A DNA stretch of 64,000 bases, from assembly GCA_003260075.1 (NCBI GenBank), contig QLIY01000017.1:335708-399707 (forward strand), written 5' to 3'. Shown in pieces: positions 13,337 to 30,889 of this stretch. The position numbers were made by a program, and so were the translations under genes. Numbering within the stretch: position 1 is the first letter of the stretch; each line of letters begins with the position of its first letter. Below the pieces are notes generated by a model, which did no database searches, was not told the DNA's origin, and saw nothing but the letters and a program-made list of their open reading frames with translations. This DNA comes from Phallusia mammillata. Lineage: Eukaryota > Chordata > Ascidiacea > Phlebobranchia > Ascidiidae.

Positions 13337-15384
13337 TCAAACAATTGGTCGAAAACTAACTGACTCGAGATGTCCACTGATTATCGTGCTGTACAATTTA
13401 CTCAGTTTGATTGTAACGCCAGTAACCTTAAAAGCTGTAAACGAAATCAAGAGAATAGTTACTAGCATAAGTTTCAGTAAGTATCATCGCACAGACTCTA
13501 ATCTGTTCACTGTTTTCTTCGCTTGTGGAATGTACATACCTAGCACAATCTTATCTGCCAGTCGCAAGGCTGTTTGTCTTTGCTCGACTCTTACACTGAC
13601 GAAGAAGTGCTGCAGGATGGGCAAAAATACATAACATAGTGGACATTAATCGATACAGCTCGTGCGTTTTTCTCCACCGGTCGAAACCCAGCGTTAAACA
13701 TAGACCTCCACACACAATCAACGCTCGTGACGTGTGAATAATGCATTGCCACAGGTCGGCTTTGTCGTAAATGGCTCCAGATGTGGTCATGTCTACGTGA
13801 TTTTCGATTTAGAAAATGTATTACATGATTTGGAACACATCTTGTCCAACATAATGTGGTTACCTTTTTAGGGCTTCTGATTTATGTATAAATACGTTAT
13901 TTTTAACTTATTATTTAGACATAATAAATATTTTGTTAATCAAAACAGTATTTCTTATTTCATAAAATAACACTTTTTGAGTATTTGCATTGTAACATTT
14001 TGAATTGAAATGTAATGAACTTTTAGGGTAGGCTACAGTCCATCATCTATCCAATACTGTGTTTAAAAAAAATTATTGGACATTGTAACGCTTTGACATG
14101 AGAAAGTAAACGAAGTGGCCTTTTCAGTTTCTAATTTTTGTTTGGGGTAGACTGAACCGCAAGGCGCACCTTTTTAAACATGAGAGAGAAATAACGAGGG
14201 TGATCCCTGAGAGACAGTGAAATGATTGCCGTTCGTCCGTCGGGAGCTTGCATAATTTATGAAGATCGATTTAAGTTTCGCCTTGTACATGTGTGGCGTC
14301 ATACGTGCAGTGGACTTTCACTGCACATTTTAAAGTTCATATCCGCATCAACGTAAAGTTATAATGCTACAGTAATAAAGCGTATATCGAGCCGACCTTA
14401 AAAATGTCTTGCTAACCTTTAAAGCCTGAGCATATTTGCCTAATAAGCACAAGGGAAAATCTTTATCTTTAAGACAAAGACAGTATTGATTAAGACAAAG
14501 ACAGTATTGATTATATTAACCAATTTTCGAGTTTGCCAACATAGCCACTTGCTGCTAAAAGTTGCATCGCAAGCACTATATCGAGGCCTGCCATCGGCGT
14601 TAATCCCAAAATAAAGACAACCAACAAATTATTTTTTTATACAAAACAAAGAAACGTTTTTAAACAAATCTTTGCATTTGTTCGAGTCGTGGCATATCAT
14701 GTGCCATATATTAAAACAATATGTTCCAGCGACTCTTTGTTCGTAAAAATGTTTCTAGCATCTCACAAAAGCTCAGGTATATAGGTTTACTTTTACTTGT
14801 CAGGAACTTCTTGTGTGTTGTGGTGCAGTTACAGTCATGTTGTTTTCGAATGTACATACCGCCGCTTACCGGGCGGTGCTAACCAACAGAAATGTCGCAC
14901 GGTGACACTGTTGTTTAATGCCATTAAATAAACCAAAGTCTATTTGAAACGTATATTTTTCTTATATAACTGTGCTTTTACAGAAATCGTCCTGAACCAA
15001 CGTGCGCTCAATACGGATGATTCAAGTTTGATTTAGGTGTACTGAAAGCTTCAGTTACTAAGTAATGTATATTTTTCTTGTGGCAAAGTCTATATTTTAT
15101 ATATATTTTGAATAAAACACGTGGAAAAAAGTGAAAAAGAGTGGCATAACTTGCTTGTATATGTTATAAGCTCAGCCACAAGAATAAATGAAAAACGAGC
15201 GGGTTCATACACATCATGGATTCTAAATCTTCTAAGTAGGGATTATACTTGATTGCCGCCAATACCTGATATAGGTGATACTACATCACAACCTTAAATA
15301 TAAGAACATTAGAAGTAAATGAAATTCACATGTCAAATATTTTATGTATAGATTATCTTGCGAACGAAAACTATATGTAGGTAG
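13337..15384. other. PCSK2 5' flank, no gene recognised
   Basis: Presumed 5' untranslated and promoter region of PCSK2, which is transcribed leftward. Mostly AT-rich. A 21-bp tandem duplication lies at 14470-14511. No TATA box or other element could be assigned with confidence. Confidence 0.4.
14470..14511 (+). repeat. 21-bp perfect tandem duplication
   Basis: The unit beginning TAAGACAAAGACAG occurs twice in direct, uninterrupted succession (14470-14490 and 14491-14511). No function is suggested. Confidence 0.85.
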
Positions 15385-15496
15385 TTTGATTGGAAATATG
15401 ACGCTATTCTTGGCCTCATGATTAGCACCAAGCACTTTATGTGGGCCAAGGCATATTTGTTGAATCCTCGAGATCACCATTGATGTCAAATAAGTC
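15385..15496 (-). pseudogene. Degraded copy of a MetX-type acyltransferase exon
   Basis: Read on the minus strand, this stretch resembles the exon at 17111-17267 of the neighbouring gene. It begins DLFDIN (parent DLFDVN), continues with a near-identical ATGCCTTGGCCCA block, and includes GTCATATTTCC from the segment encoding the catalytic Asp loop. Reading frames are shifted and interrupted, and there is no intact splice structure. Similarity is roughly three quarters of positions over about 110 bases. It lies about 1.1 kb downstream of the intact gene, on the same strand, as expected for a relic of a local duplication. Confidence 0.7.
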
Positions 15497-16610
15497 TATC
15501 AATATTACAAAGCTTTGTTAAAACTGATTATGCATGTTAGCCGGTAAGTATTTTGCACTGCGAGGCAGAAGAGACAATTGATAACTGGCGGGCATACCTA
15601 CTGTACAAGACTATTTTGCAATTGCAATTGGCACAAAACCTATTTAGATATATGCGGCTGGTTAAATTTGTGGCTACCTACTTTATACAGTCATATGTCA
15701 GATTCAGTCAATCTGCTGTATTTCCGCTAGGGGGTAGTAGTGACCCATTTCTGTCAACATTGATGACAAAGCACGGTTGCGTAAGAAGTTAAGAAACTTG
15801 TGACGCATTACAATGACTTGCAATTTTTGTTTAGTTTTAAAAACCTTTGCAAACACTCTAATGCCACAAGATCGTGAGTCTGCATTTTTGGTACATTGTC
15901 ATGTCACAAGGAAAAAATGCATACTAACAGTTAATGCCTACAATGATTATTTTATTTAAGACTGCAATGTCCCTTGACCGAATAGTGAACACAAATTAAA
16001 GTGAATTGAAGCAAAACTAACAAAAACGAAAGAGATAAGCAGCATCCTTTGGCGCCGACCATGGCCCCAAAACAGCTCGAATGTTGGCATACAGAAAGGT
16101 AAGGAAATAATACTGTCAAAAAATGTTACTATTTACAGCCCAAAGTACTTGCCATAAATGTCACAATCACCACGAAAATGAAAACAATGTAGAAAAACCA
16201 CCTAAATGAACTACAGTAAAAAAACATAATTTGGGACGTAAAACACACAAAATGCATATCATGCTTCCACTGTCGCGTTCGCTGTGAACACAACAAACTT
16301 GACAATAGCATGAAAGCGCATCACCAAGACAAATTGTATTGAAGATATTGTGCCACTTAGCCTTTGCATATATTGATTAGAAGCCCTGAAAACGAGACGT
16401 GTGTAGTATTGGGGTAATTTGGTCGGTTTCCGTTCTTATCGTTAAGCAAATCCAGATGCGTTTACTTTCAGCACACAAACTCTTGTTTGGAGCGCATACA
16501 CATCCAACAACGCTCTGTCACGTTGCAATCCGCCACCCGGCTAGTTGAGCATAGCTACCGGCAGGCTGTAAGGGTACTTCACCCTGCAAAATGTTCTAAA
16601 ATCCGAAAGT
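15497..16610. other. 3' flank of the acyltransferase gene
   Basis: AT-rich sequence between the exon relic and the stop codon of the acyltransferase. No recognisable gene. I did not find a convincing AATAAA close to the stop on the minus strand; a TTTATT on the plus strand near 15953 is the nearest clear candidate. Confidence 0.35.
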
Positions 16611-19600
16611 TCATTTGCGGCCGTTTTTGGATAGGTGTCCTGTGGTTGCCAGCTCCGTTTCAAGGAAACCTTTCACTGCTGTACCAATCGTGGTTAGGTC
16701 CAACAGGAAGGTGTCATGTCCAAAGATAGAGTTGAGCTCGTAATAAGACACACTTTCGTTTCCTGCAAGAACGTAATGATACATTGGTAATAAAACCCTG
16801 GCCAAACGCAATGGCTTGTTACCAAACTGTTAATTCAAGCAAAATTGTTTCAAGTAAAATGACATGACAAAATATAATGTGTAGCAAATGATGTGCCACA
16901 CCAACCAGGTCAAGTTGGTTTTAATCCGTAAACATTTGCGTTATAAAATCTGCAATTATTATCGCTGCAAGCAGAGAGCATTAACGGCGTTCATTAAAGG
17001 TGCAATAGCTAGAAATTTAATTGGGTCAATGTGCCACGTTATGCAAATCCACAAACAAGCAACGCAGACAAGTTTTTATGAGTGTTTTGTGTGGGTCAAA
17101 GATCACTCACCTGCTTGTCGCAGCCGGCTGCTTAGCTCGCGTTGTTGATCGATAGGAAATATGACGTCACTCGTGGCGCCCATTACTAGCACTGGACACT
17201 TTATATGGGCCAAGGCATCTTCGTTTGAGTCCTCAAAATATTCGTTGACGTCAAACAGGTCCATAGCCTGCAACAACACGATATTGTAGTGTCAATATAT
17301 ATTACCGTGTTGACCCAATTTATTTTCGCTGTTTTAAAAGTGCAACTCCCCAAGACACATACAACACCGAAAAACAGATAGTTCTTAACATGTTATGGAG
17401 AAAGGTTGTACAAGTGGCGTCCATAGTTCATAAAAGAGCCATTGTAAAAAATATGTTAACGACTAAACAGTTATTGTCATAAAACAGTTAACCAAGGCTA
17501 ATTTTAGTGCACTAAAGGCGTACAAGGCTTTGGTTTCCAAATTTGCGACAAAAAATCCCCATTGTTGAAAGCAAACATCAATTTTCGCAGACTATCAATA
17601 AGCACACAGGGCTATGACGTCAAACTCCTTTACGGTCGCTCAAGTAGAATCTATGACAATGACTGTAAGGTGCAAGGTACACAGACTTGTGAAAAAGGCC
17701 CGCAATGGCGCGGCTGATGCAATGCGTGATCAGTCACGCGGCCCTGTATAATGTTATGCCGTGTACGTGGTAAATGTCAAATTTGTCCTGTGCCAACAAA
17801 TCGTGAGTGGGAAAAGTAGTATGTCAAGTTTTACATAACTATGCAAATTTGTCTAGGTCTTCTGATCCCAACTTTGCATACGTGTGTGAGATACTTTTCA
17901 ACTGACCCAGTTTATTTCCGCACAGAAACATTTTTTGCTAAGTAAAAAGAGTCGTAAACCAAGAACGCATTAACTAGTGTACAAAATAACTTTACTGTTC
18001 AGTTACACAAACATACCTTGGAAATATACAGCAACGAGTTGGGATCATACTTTGTTGCGAACTGCAGACCTTGATACTCGATGTACTGTTCAATTTCAAA
18101 ATTGTGGCATAACGACGGAGGCTCGCCGGAAATTCGCTTTCGTCCGAATCTCTCTTCCCATTCCAGCCCACTTCTATACGTTATTGTTCCGATTTCTCTG
18201 TAGGAGGAAGGTCGGCACCATTAGATAATTGTAAAACAGATAAAAGATTTAAGGTAATCCTAAACTGATGTTTACATAGAACACTCCATGAAGCACATGC
18301 GACTTGTGAAACCATGAGGTTATATTTATATGATCTTTACCTATATTTACAAGCAAACACCACACCAACCTTGCTAATTTCATGCCCCTTAAAGGATATT
18401 CCTTTCCGTAATAGTGCCCCAAGTTCCAGTTGGGATCTTCCATTATGCACCTTCTTTGCAAGTATCGCATAGCAATTGCAGATGGGTGGGTTTTGGCACA
18501 AGCAGAAATGGATACCACCCTGATAGAAATTAAACAAATTTAGAAACTAAATACAGGGCACTCATTCTGGGGCTCATTTACCTGTTAACTTGAGTCGGGT
18601 ACATTGCTGCCATGGCAACGGAACACATTCCACCTAAGGAAGATCCCACAGCAGCATAGAGCTGTTAAAGAAAAACAAAAATTTTAAGAACAAGCTCGGT
18701 AAAAGGCCAGGAATTAGGTGTTAAGACGCTTTGGCAAAACAGCACACATAATCGTAACAGGAAAGCAACAAAAAAGACTATCTTGTGACCAAGTTTGTTT
18801 GTACTTTAATGGCTGGTCAATTTGGGACGAAAAATGTGGCATACAGTAGATTCAAGAAGCTAAACCAGGCACATAACTACTATATTGTGAACTGAAGACT
18901 ATGAACATACAACTTAAAGTTAAACAAGTTGCATAGCATTGATGCATCAAAATTCGGATCATAAACAAAAGGATATTGCCATCACGGGTTTTGTTCAAAC
19001 ATGTGCTCATTTAAATAGTAAACAAAAAGGGGCGATCAAGCTGCCTAAAGTATGTAGCATGCCACGTTCAAAGGTCGCTGTGGGTAAATAAACCGTAACT
19101 CTGTGTAAAGGTTGAAATTGTGATTTAATATTCTATTACCACACTTTATACTTCTAAAATGAATTAAACTCTAAGGTACACAAAAGATGTGTATTTTCAC
19201 CAAACAATATAAATTCAACCCAAATGTTGAGCATAGTTGTGTATTACAGTGTTAGTATTACCTTCAATGGGATTCAAATTGCCAGATAATTTAACGAAAC
19301 TTGCCCGAAAAGCAAATTTGCTGTTGTTATATACCCAGAAAAATCATTTTTTTCTATGAGTATTGCACCAAATTTGAGTTCACAATATTTAAACATACCT
19401 TCTTTATTGAGAGTTCTTCTAAAAGAAGTTGCTGTGCTTTAACCATATCCTTGATGCTTATCATGGGAAAATGTGTTCCATAGTGTTTTCCAGTTAAAGG
19501 ATTTTTACTTGATGGGCCCCTGAAATATGTTCACAATATTTGTGTTAACACAATTTAAACTGCAAATGCAGATGAAACAAAGCACAACATACGTTGAGCC

Positions 19601-20522
19601 GTAACATCCACCAAGCTGATTTGCACAGATAATAAAGAACTTGTTGGTATCAAGTGCCTGACCAGGTCCAATAAATTTATCCCACCATCCTGGTGCAGAA
19701 TTGTCCTAAATAATCATACCATTGAAAACATCAATATAAATCAGTTAAAAATAGATGGTTGCATTATTGTTAACACTATTTAAAAAATGGATCAAAGCAA
19801 CTTTTTGCTATGTATATGAAACCCAGTAATAAGTCTTGCACCACTTTTTGAATCTACTTTTGCATTTTTAAAATAAACAACACTCCACAATAACATGTCA
19901 TATTTTTCAAATGATTTACCGCATGTTGTGCAGCATGGGAACTTGCAGATAAACCTGTGTATAATAGAATAGCATTGCTGGCATCCTCGTTCAGCTCTCC
20001 CCATGTTTCATATGCCAACTAAAGTTTAAATAAATGGTGTAAATCAAAAGTGGTTTTGTGGTTTTCCACACAAATTGCATGCTTGCCTGTATTTCTGGAA
20101 GAACTCCTTTGTTATAAAAGAAATGAAACGGTTTGTTGTGTTTGAAGAGTTTGTAACCACCCATAACCTTTTGATAGTTTGGTTCTGGTCCATCTACAAA
20201 TCTATGTAAATATTTGGAGTAAATTACATTGAATCACGTAAATCTACCCAATAAAATTATATCTAACATACCTTCTGTTTAAACATGGGAATTCAAAGTT
20301 GCTGCCTCTAAACAGAGTTTCAGTTTCGGGCAACTTGACTTGAGGTAGTGCACTTAAATCACCAGGGAGGGCGATTTCTTCTTGTAACAATGCTTTTTGA
20401 TTTTTAGCATTACTCATGGTGTGAAACTCACCATGTGGCAAACGACGAACATTTGCGGCCACAGTTGTAGAAAAATCTCGCTTAGAAACTGCTGCTGCCC
20501 AGTAAAGTACTTTTAACTTCAT
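16611..20522 (-). CDS. MetX-type homoserine/serine O-acyltransferase (alpha/beta hydrolase), 472 aa
   Basis: Members of this family transfer an acetyl or succinyl group to the hydroxyl of homoserine or serine in methionine or cysteine synthesis. Exons: 20272-20522, 20087-20201, 19920-20018, 19593-19705, 19399-19519, 18582-18661, 18370-18519, 18017-18197, 17111-17267, 16611-16762; phases join to exactly 473 codons including the stop. Family blocks in order are [82 protein letters not shown] and RFGRKR. The catalytic triad is visible as Ser in GSSLGG, Asp in GATSDVIFP and His in FGHDTFL. The first about 30 residues are basic and hydroxylated without acidic residues (start [17 protein letters not shown]), as in a mitochondrial presequence. 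The intron after 20087 has a GC donor; the others are GT-AG. Ten introns-separated exons flanked by animal genes argue against bacterial contamination. Whether homoserine or serine is the substrate cannot be told from sequence. Confidence 0.93.
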
Positions 20523-20641
20523 GTTTTATCAAAAAGCACTGTTATCTAATATAAGACTGAAAAAAATAACAATACTTTAAATAACGGTTAGCATATCACC
20601 TTTAACAATTCAATTTAATTTATTTTTGCTTTAGAGTCCGC

Positions 20642-20874
20642 GTATAACAATAAAGACAGATAACATAACAACAAGAATAAGACCTACTAACACAGCGTTT
20701 CAACGAGAACAAAAAACTGCCAGCAAAACAGAACGAAGGATAAGTTGTTTTCGCTGCCCCCCCCCCCCGTATAACAATAAAGACAGATAACATAACAACA
20801 AGAATAAGACCTACTGACACAGCGTTTCCACGAGAACAAAAAACTGCCAGCAAAAAGACAAGTTGTTTTCGCTG
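20642..20874 (+). repeat. Near-identical direct duplication joined by 12 C
   Basis: Copy 1 (20642-20756) and copy 2 (20769-20874) both start GTATAACAATAAAGACAG and end TTGTTTTCGCTG. They differ by a few substitutions and a short deletion. Between them are 12 consecutive C (20757-20768). The pattern fits two alleles laid in tandem by the assembler as well as a true duplication. Confidence 0.85.
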
Positions 20875-21721
20875 TAAGGGGATTTTATAACTGCTTGTTG
20901 GTTGTTTTTCTTCCTTAGTCACGCGTGATTTTGCCCCGTCATGCTGTAGTGGGACAAATGCTTAACACGCGGCGTTCACCGTGCACGCCTTATCCAACCA
21001 CGCGCACATCACGTGATACACGCGTGATCAATCAATTTACTGCAATCACGAGGCTGAGAAAATAACACAAAGCACAAACTTGTATTTTTGTTAAATTTCT
21101 ACTACCATCAGCATTGGTTTTTGTGTGTTTGCTGCTAGCAATCTACTTTCGTTGCTGATGATGCAATGTTGCCTAATAACGTGTAGGAACAATGCAATGA
21201 ATAATGTTTCAAACGCAATTCTTAATCATTCTTGTTCTATCTTCTGCAATATAAGGTTGAACGCTTTGTAAGCCACAAAAATTAACATTCCTTGTCGTGA
21301 ATTTAAAGCATTTGCATTTCCGATTGATAATGCAAATCATCATGACAAATGTACGTGAAGATTTTGGGCACTTTTAGCCATCTTGTAGTAAGCATTAGCA
21401 TACGCAATTTTTAGAGAAAACGTATTTTATTGCGCTTATTATGCATCAATAAGCATTTTATACATATCATACAATTTTAAAACAAATGTTTGTATTCGGC
21501 CAGCGAACGAAGAATTATAACTCTGTATTACAAGCATAGGCCTATACAACGTTTAAAACTCGTTCCACCCAACCTTCCTCAAAACCTGCATCTATATCAT
21601 TCAGGTTAAATATTTGAACTTTTGGGTCGAAACGCACATGTAACCGACGGGTTTATACAAAGGTATAGGCTAGAAATGCCAATTTTTGGAGAAAAAAACG
21701 CTTACAGTGTGTAAAAAACTG
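20875..21721. other. Intergenic and ERG/FLI-A 3' untranslated region
   Basis: Holds the presumed promoter side of the acyltransferase gene (near 20.5-21 kb) and the 3' untranslated region of ERG/FLI-A. A minus-strand AATAAA lies at 21426-21431, about 290 bases after the ERG/FLI-A stop, and is a plausible polyadenylation signal. Nothing else was recognised. Confidence 0.5.
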
Positions 21722-26519
<4,798 letters not shown>

Positions 26520-29340
26520 GAAAATCGTTCGGTCAAATCGCTTAGCCACCGAAACTCGCTGTCTGGCTTACTTAATTTAGTACTAGCAGAATTATTCTTT
26601 ATTTTCTAAATAGAAACAGGTGCTGATTTTAATAATGAACTATGCTTACAACGACGAAAGAGTTAAGACTTAAACCACTCAGGCAGTCAATTACCTTTTT
26701 AACAAACAAGTGTCTGCCGGAATTAAAATCAACACATCACTAAATGTAAGTGTTTAGAGGTAAAAAAATTAACTTTCATGTATGAAGTATAAAAATGTCC
26801 AAGCCGTTATAAACCCATGTCCATTTAAAAAATTGTTTTTATCTGCCATGCATCACGTCTATCAAGCGATACTCGTGGTGTTCCACAATGAGCCAACTAT
26901 ATAAGCACGTACCCCCGACCTGGCTCCCTTCTACTACTTGCCCCTAAACTTTCCACAAGCGCCCCAGTATCGACTTGCAACTGTGTGACTAACGTTACGC
27001 CTGTTGTCGGCAACATGTCAAAACTGGGGGTTTGTTTCACGAGATGGGACGGTTCACTAACAATGGAAGGAGAAAAAACGGGACCCAGGCCAACCCCTAA
27101 ACCTCCCCTCGAGTGTAACGATCCTGAACCAACTCGATTGAAAGTGGGTCGTACAGAGTTTGTGATGTTAAGATTATTTTTATTCGATATGAACAAAAGC
27201 TTTGGGTATGTGCTGATGGCATGTTTCTAATTAGGACTACCCTTGTTTATGCACCCATCAAAATCGAACGTTGTGTATGTATGAGTGTAAAATTTCTGGT
27301 AACTCTCGCAATTTTATTCCCGTTGTATCCTGAATGACTTTGGCACAAACTTTAAAAAGTCAATGAATTGTCATTCATTTATTTGATAATAATAAAGCTG
27401 TCCAAGTATAAAATTCTATTTTAGTGGTCTTGTAAATCGACGTGGTTTAGTTGGTTTTAAAAACGCGATCCTCCGGAAAATCCAGCTAACCACAAACAAA
27501 TTTCGCTGTGTGCCTTTACTCGCGTTTCCTTTGGCTTTCCGTATAAGCACCGATACCAATAGGCGAGCGACTCGACAAACCAGTGGATAAACTTACGACC
27601 CGTGACTGAACCAGGACCCAGACAAATTTTGATGGCAACTATAGATAACGCTGGGTCAAAGAGAGCTACAATGTTGCAAGCTCTTATCAACATCATTATC
27701 TGTTGAGTTCAAGGACAGTGCTGACCAGGGCGGCCAGCAATGGCATCTTCGAGCACTTTACACAGGATCCGTGGTCATCTTGTACTTGACACTGGTCGAA
27801 GGCCACCCTATTTTTATCTATTGTTTTTTATTGTGCTACTGTTGTGTGGTTTTCGTTTCACGAAGTGGTGATGACCGCGATGATCTTCAAACACAGACAG
27901 AGTCGCATCCGATACAGCCAAACCCTTACCCATGATAAATGACGCTGTCCATCTACGTGAGGTTTTCCCCATAGTTTATTTCCATTTGTCACATAGCAAG
28001 GTCAGACTATATTTTTGCCGCTTTTTGGTTGCAGCGGTTGTTAAAATTTCAATTTTTACATCATCAAAAAAAAATTGACGCTTCGCTTATTTACTCTGCC
28101 CTGTGAATTGGAGTTTACTTTTATAAGTTCAGATATAAACTTTTCTTTGATTTTACTGGGCTTTTGAATACGTTCTGGTTTAGCAACAGCTGCTGTTCGT
28201 TGCATCCGAATCTTGTGGTTGTTCCGATACTTACTCCTGCAAACACTCAGAAGCCAAGGTGAAATTATGTCATGTACACAGGGATAACAGGAGGCAGCCA
28301 TGCGCAATGCCGTTGTTTGTAACCTCATCAGTACTACCTGTAAGTCAAGTGTAAAGTTTTTGCAACAAACTTTATTGTGTCTGCTGTAAAGGTAATTGTT
28401 TGGAGACAACATGCCGCTAGTTTTGATCGGCACTGTGCCATAAAGTTAAACTTTCTATCACGTTAAATGGCTACAAGGAACTCTTTTGTTTGTTTACAAA
28501 TTACACTTTTATTATTTTTGAACTTTGCTCAATTGACATATGCAATCAAACAGGGGCTTTAAGTAGCGGTGTCATTTGTTTATCAATGCATTGTTAAAGT
28601 TATTAAAATTTCCTAGCAAATCACATTAACGTGTGTCTGAAAGTGAAGTTTCAAGCACCTTGGGAATATTACGATTCTAAGGTTCTGTTTACGTTTGAAA
28701 TACTCATCATTGCCATTCAATTCACCAGCAGAACAAACCACTTCCTAACCCTCCCCCTCAGAGGTTTTTCCAGACCACTGCTGAAGAGCTCGCTTCGCAT
28801 GTCATAATTGAAACCTCCAGCCCACCAGAACAACCCCAGATCAATCAACCTTTACGTTCTGTGACACCTGCTGTTGTGTTTCGTAGAATCTTCGCTGTGC
28901 GTCCTGGGTTTATCGCATAACTATTTCTTGTCCATTGCGGTCGCTTGTTGTTTTGTGGAAATGCTCCCGTCAGTCGAGAAACCGCTTGTTTCCTGTCCTT
29001 TGTGATCCTAAAGTTGGCGACTATGCATAACCAAACAGCAATGAGGTTGTTCGAGAACGTTTTTCTATGATTTTGTAGCATATGTTAATAATTACTTTTA
29101 TGAATAACTTTTACATGTAAATCGCAGTTTAATAGGGGAATAAAAGTGTACTTTTGTCATCAGGATCGTAAGGACATATCAACATCAGTTGCTGGCACAG
29201 AGGCCGTTGAGTAGAACTATAACTAAGTAACGAAGTCAAAAATACAAGGTTTATTATTTTTATTAGGCTTTGAAATTGAAAAAAAAGGAATAAAAAAGGA
29301 CCATGATCCCCGTTTTTGACCAAAATATATCAACTAAAAA
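26520..29340. other. Intergenic region, no gene recognised
   Basis: Presumed 5' flank of ERG/FLI-A followed by AT-rich DNA. Open frames such as 26897-27196 (minus) and 28056-28433 (minus) lack domains and convincing splice structure. No transposon termini or RNA gene were identified. Confidence 0.45.
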
Positions 29341-29881
29341 GAATTCGCATCCGTGTTGTGAAAGATAATATGTCCCAATTCATGAAGCGTTAGAATTGGT
29401 TTCATGTAGTCTAACGAGTATAATTCGCAGTAATAGTCGCGTCCCTTGACACAGAAGCTCTCATTTTTGCCAGATGGGTACACCCGCATCTTCAAACGTT
29501 ACGGAGTGCTAACTTCCACTTTTGCTTCTAATGTGTGATATCTCGGCTCGTTGCCTTTCCGTGGAAATACACATGTGGCGAATTCCCACAGAAAATGATC
29601 TCGAATTCGACGATGGATTCTACTGAAGCACCGCAAAAAATGTTGCCACTGACAACATCGTTTTCGGGACATTGCGCATCGCGAAACGCGTTGGTGTATT
29701 GCTCAACCACGTGCTGCGAGTTGTTCAGTGAAACATTGGCGTAGATTGACGTGAATCTACAGACGCGTGAAGTCTTTAGCCACGCCGTTTGCCAGCGGTA
29801 AATGCGTGTTCGATCGTATCTTTCTGTTCTTGCAAGACCAACAAACGAGCCCAAACCCAGAGTGTTGGCGTCGCTTTTCAA
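29341..29881 (-). pseudogene. Broken zinc-metallopeptidase-like fragment with HELGH
   Basis: On the minus strand one frame reads through about 115 codons, including IYANVSLNNSQHVVEQY, to a stop near 29.53 kb. A second frame then gives RVYPSGKNESFC, CELYSLDYMKPIL and TLHELGHIIFHN (about 29.34-29.49 kb). HELGH is the HExxH zinc-binding signature, and the surrounding Cys, Leu-Asp and spacing are reminiscent of M2 (angiotensin-converting-enzyme-like) peptidases. The frame break and the loss of similarity right after the motif suggest a pseudogene or relic. Assignment to M2 is tentative. Confidence 0.35.
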
Positions 29882-30320
29882 TTAAGCGAGCATATCTGAT
29901 GTAACGAAATTAGATTGGTTTGAACGGCAAATGTGGGTACAACTTAGGGGAGCGATGGATTTTTTTAAGATCGTGTATAGATCAGTGGTCGTCAACCTAT
30001 GGGTCGCGACCCCAAGTGAAAAAAACCTAAACTTTTTCTGGGGTCGCAATAAGTCGCCGAATTTAATTTATTGCATTTTAAAATTGATAACAGAAAATGA
30101 AACTAATATTATGTTCTTTTAGATCGCAACTTTTGCTCTTGTTTTGTAGTACAGCTTGCTACCTCCTGTTGCAATTAAATCGTGGTAGTGGAAAAACAGA
30201 AAATGCCTTTATCGCGTAACAATGAGTTTGGACAATGTGTATTATGACTCAACACTATAAGTTTGTCTTATTTAAGTGACACCAGAACGAGTGAATAGTT
30301 ATTTACGCAAGGTACCCAAC

Positions 30321-30881
30321 CATAGGCGCCGAGTGGGCGGTGGCGGGGTGGCGCCGCCACCTTGGGTTTGTAAAGCACGGTGGCGGCCACCATGGATATT
30401 TTGGTTTGTTTGTAGCGGTATCGTACGAAAAATTGTAAAATATGAGAAAAATCAGGAACGATTTTGCTTCTTAACAAGCGTGCTGGCGAAAAAAACAGCA
30501 AAAAAACTGCAACCTGTTTAGATTAGTGCCTTGTTTATGAGGTCCAACACATAATTGTTGCCAGTGAACGTTTGGCCATTATTGTGTACAATTCGATTGT
30601 GCTGTAATAAATGGTTATCTAAGGTGATATGAAGCAAAAACAACATGACAAAACATTTTTTAAACGCTGCCAAAGCAGTGATAAACGTTGCACAGCAAAG
30701 TGTTCCAAATAAATACTACTTTCAATTTTTTTTTATGATTTTGACAAACTTTGCATTCTATGGGAAGTTTGTTGGGCTTTGAGTTTGAGCTCACGTGGTG
30801 GCACGCATTAGTGACGTCACATAAGATGACGTCATATTTCAAATCCGCCACCTTGCATTTTTGCAAAACTCGGCGCCTATG
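30321..30881. mobile_element. Second hAT-type element nested in the first
   Basis: Inverted termini CATAGGCGCCGAGT and ACTCGGCGCCTATG bound 561 bp. Both sides carry the perfect 8-bp target site TACCCAAC (30313-30320 and 30882-30889). Removing it restores a continuous reading frame of the surrounding transposase remnant, so it arrived later. No transposase is encoded inside. Confidence 0.9.
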
Positions 30882-30889
30882 TACCCAAC

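Noticed and set aside
16611..20522. Bacterial contamination as source of the MetX-type gene
   Set aside because: Ten exons with spliceosomal introns, and continuous sequence into PCSK2 and ERG/FLI genes on both sides.
26897..27196. Possible extra 5' exon of ERG/FLI-A
   Set aside because: No acceptor/donor pair with a phase matching the next exon and no similarity to ERG/FLI N-termini; the 26308-26519 exon with ATG already closes the frame.
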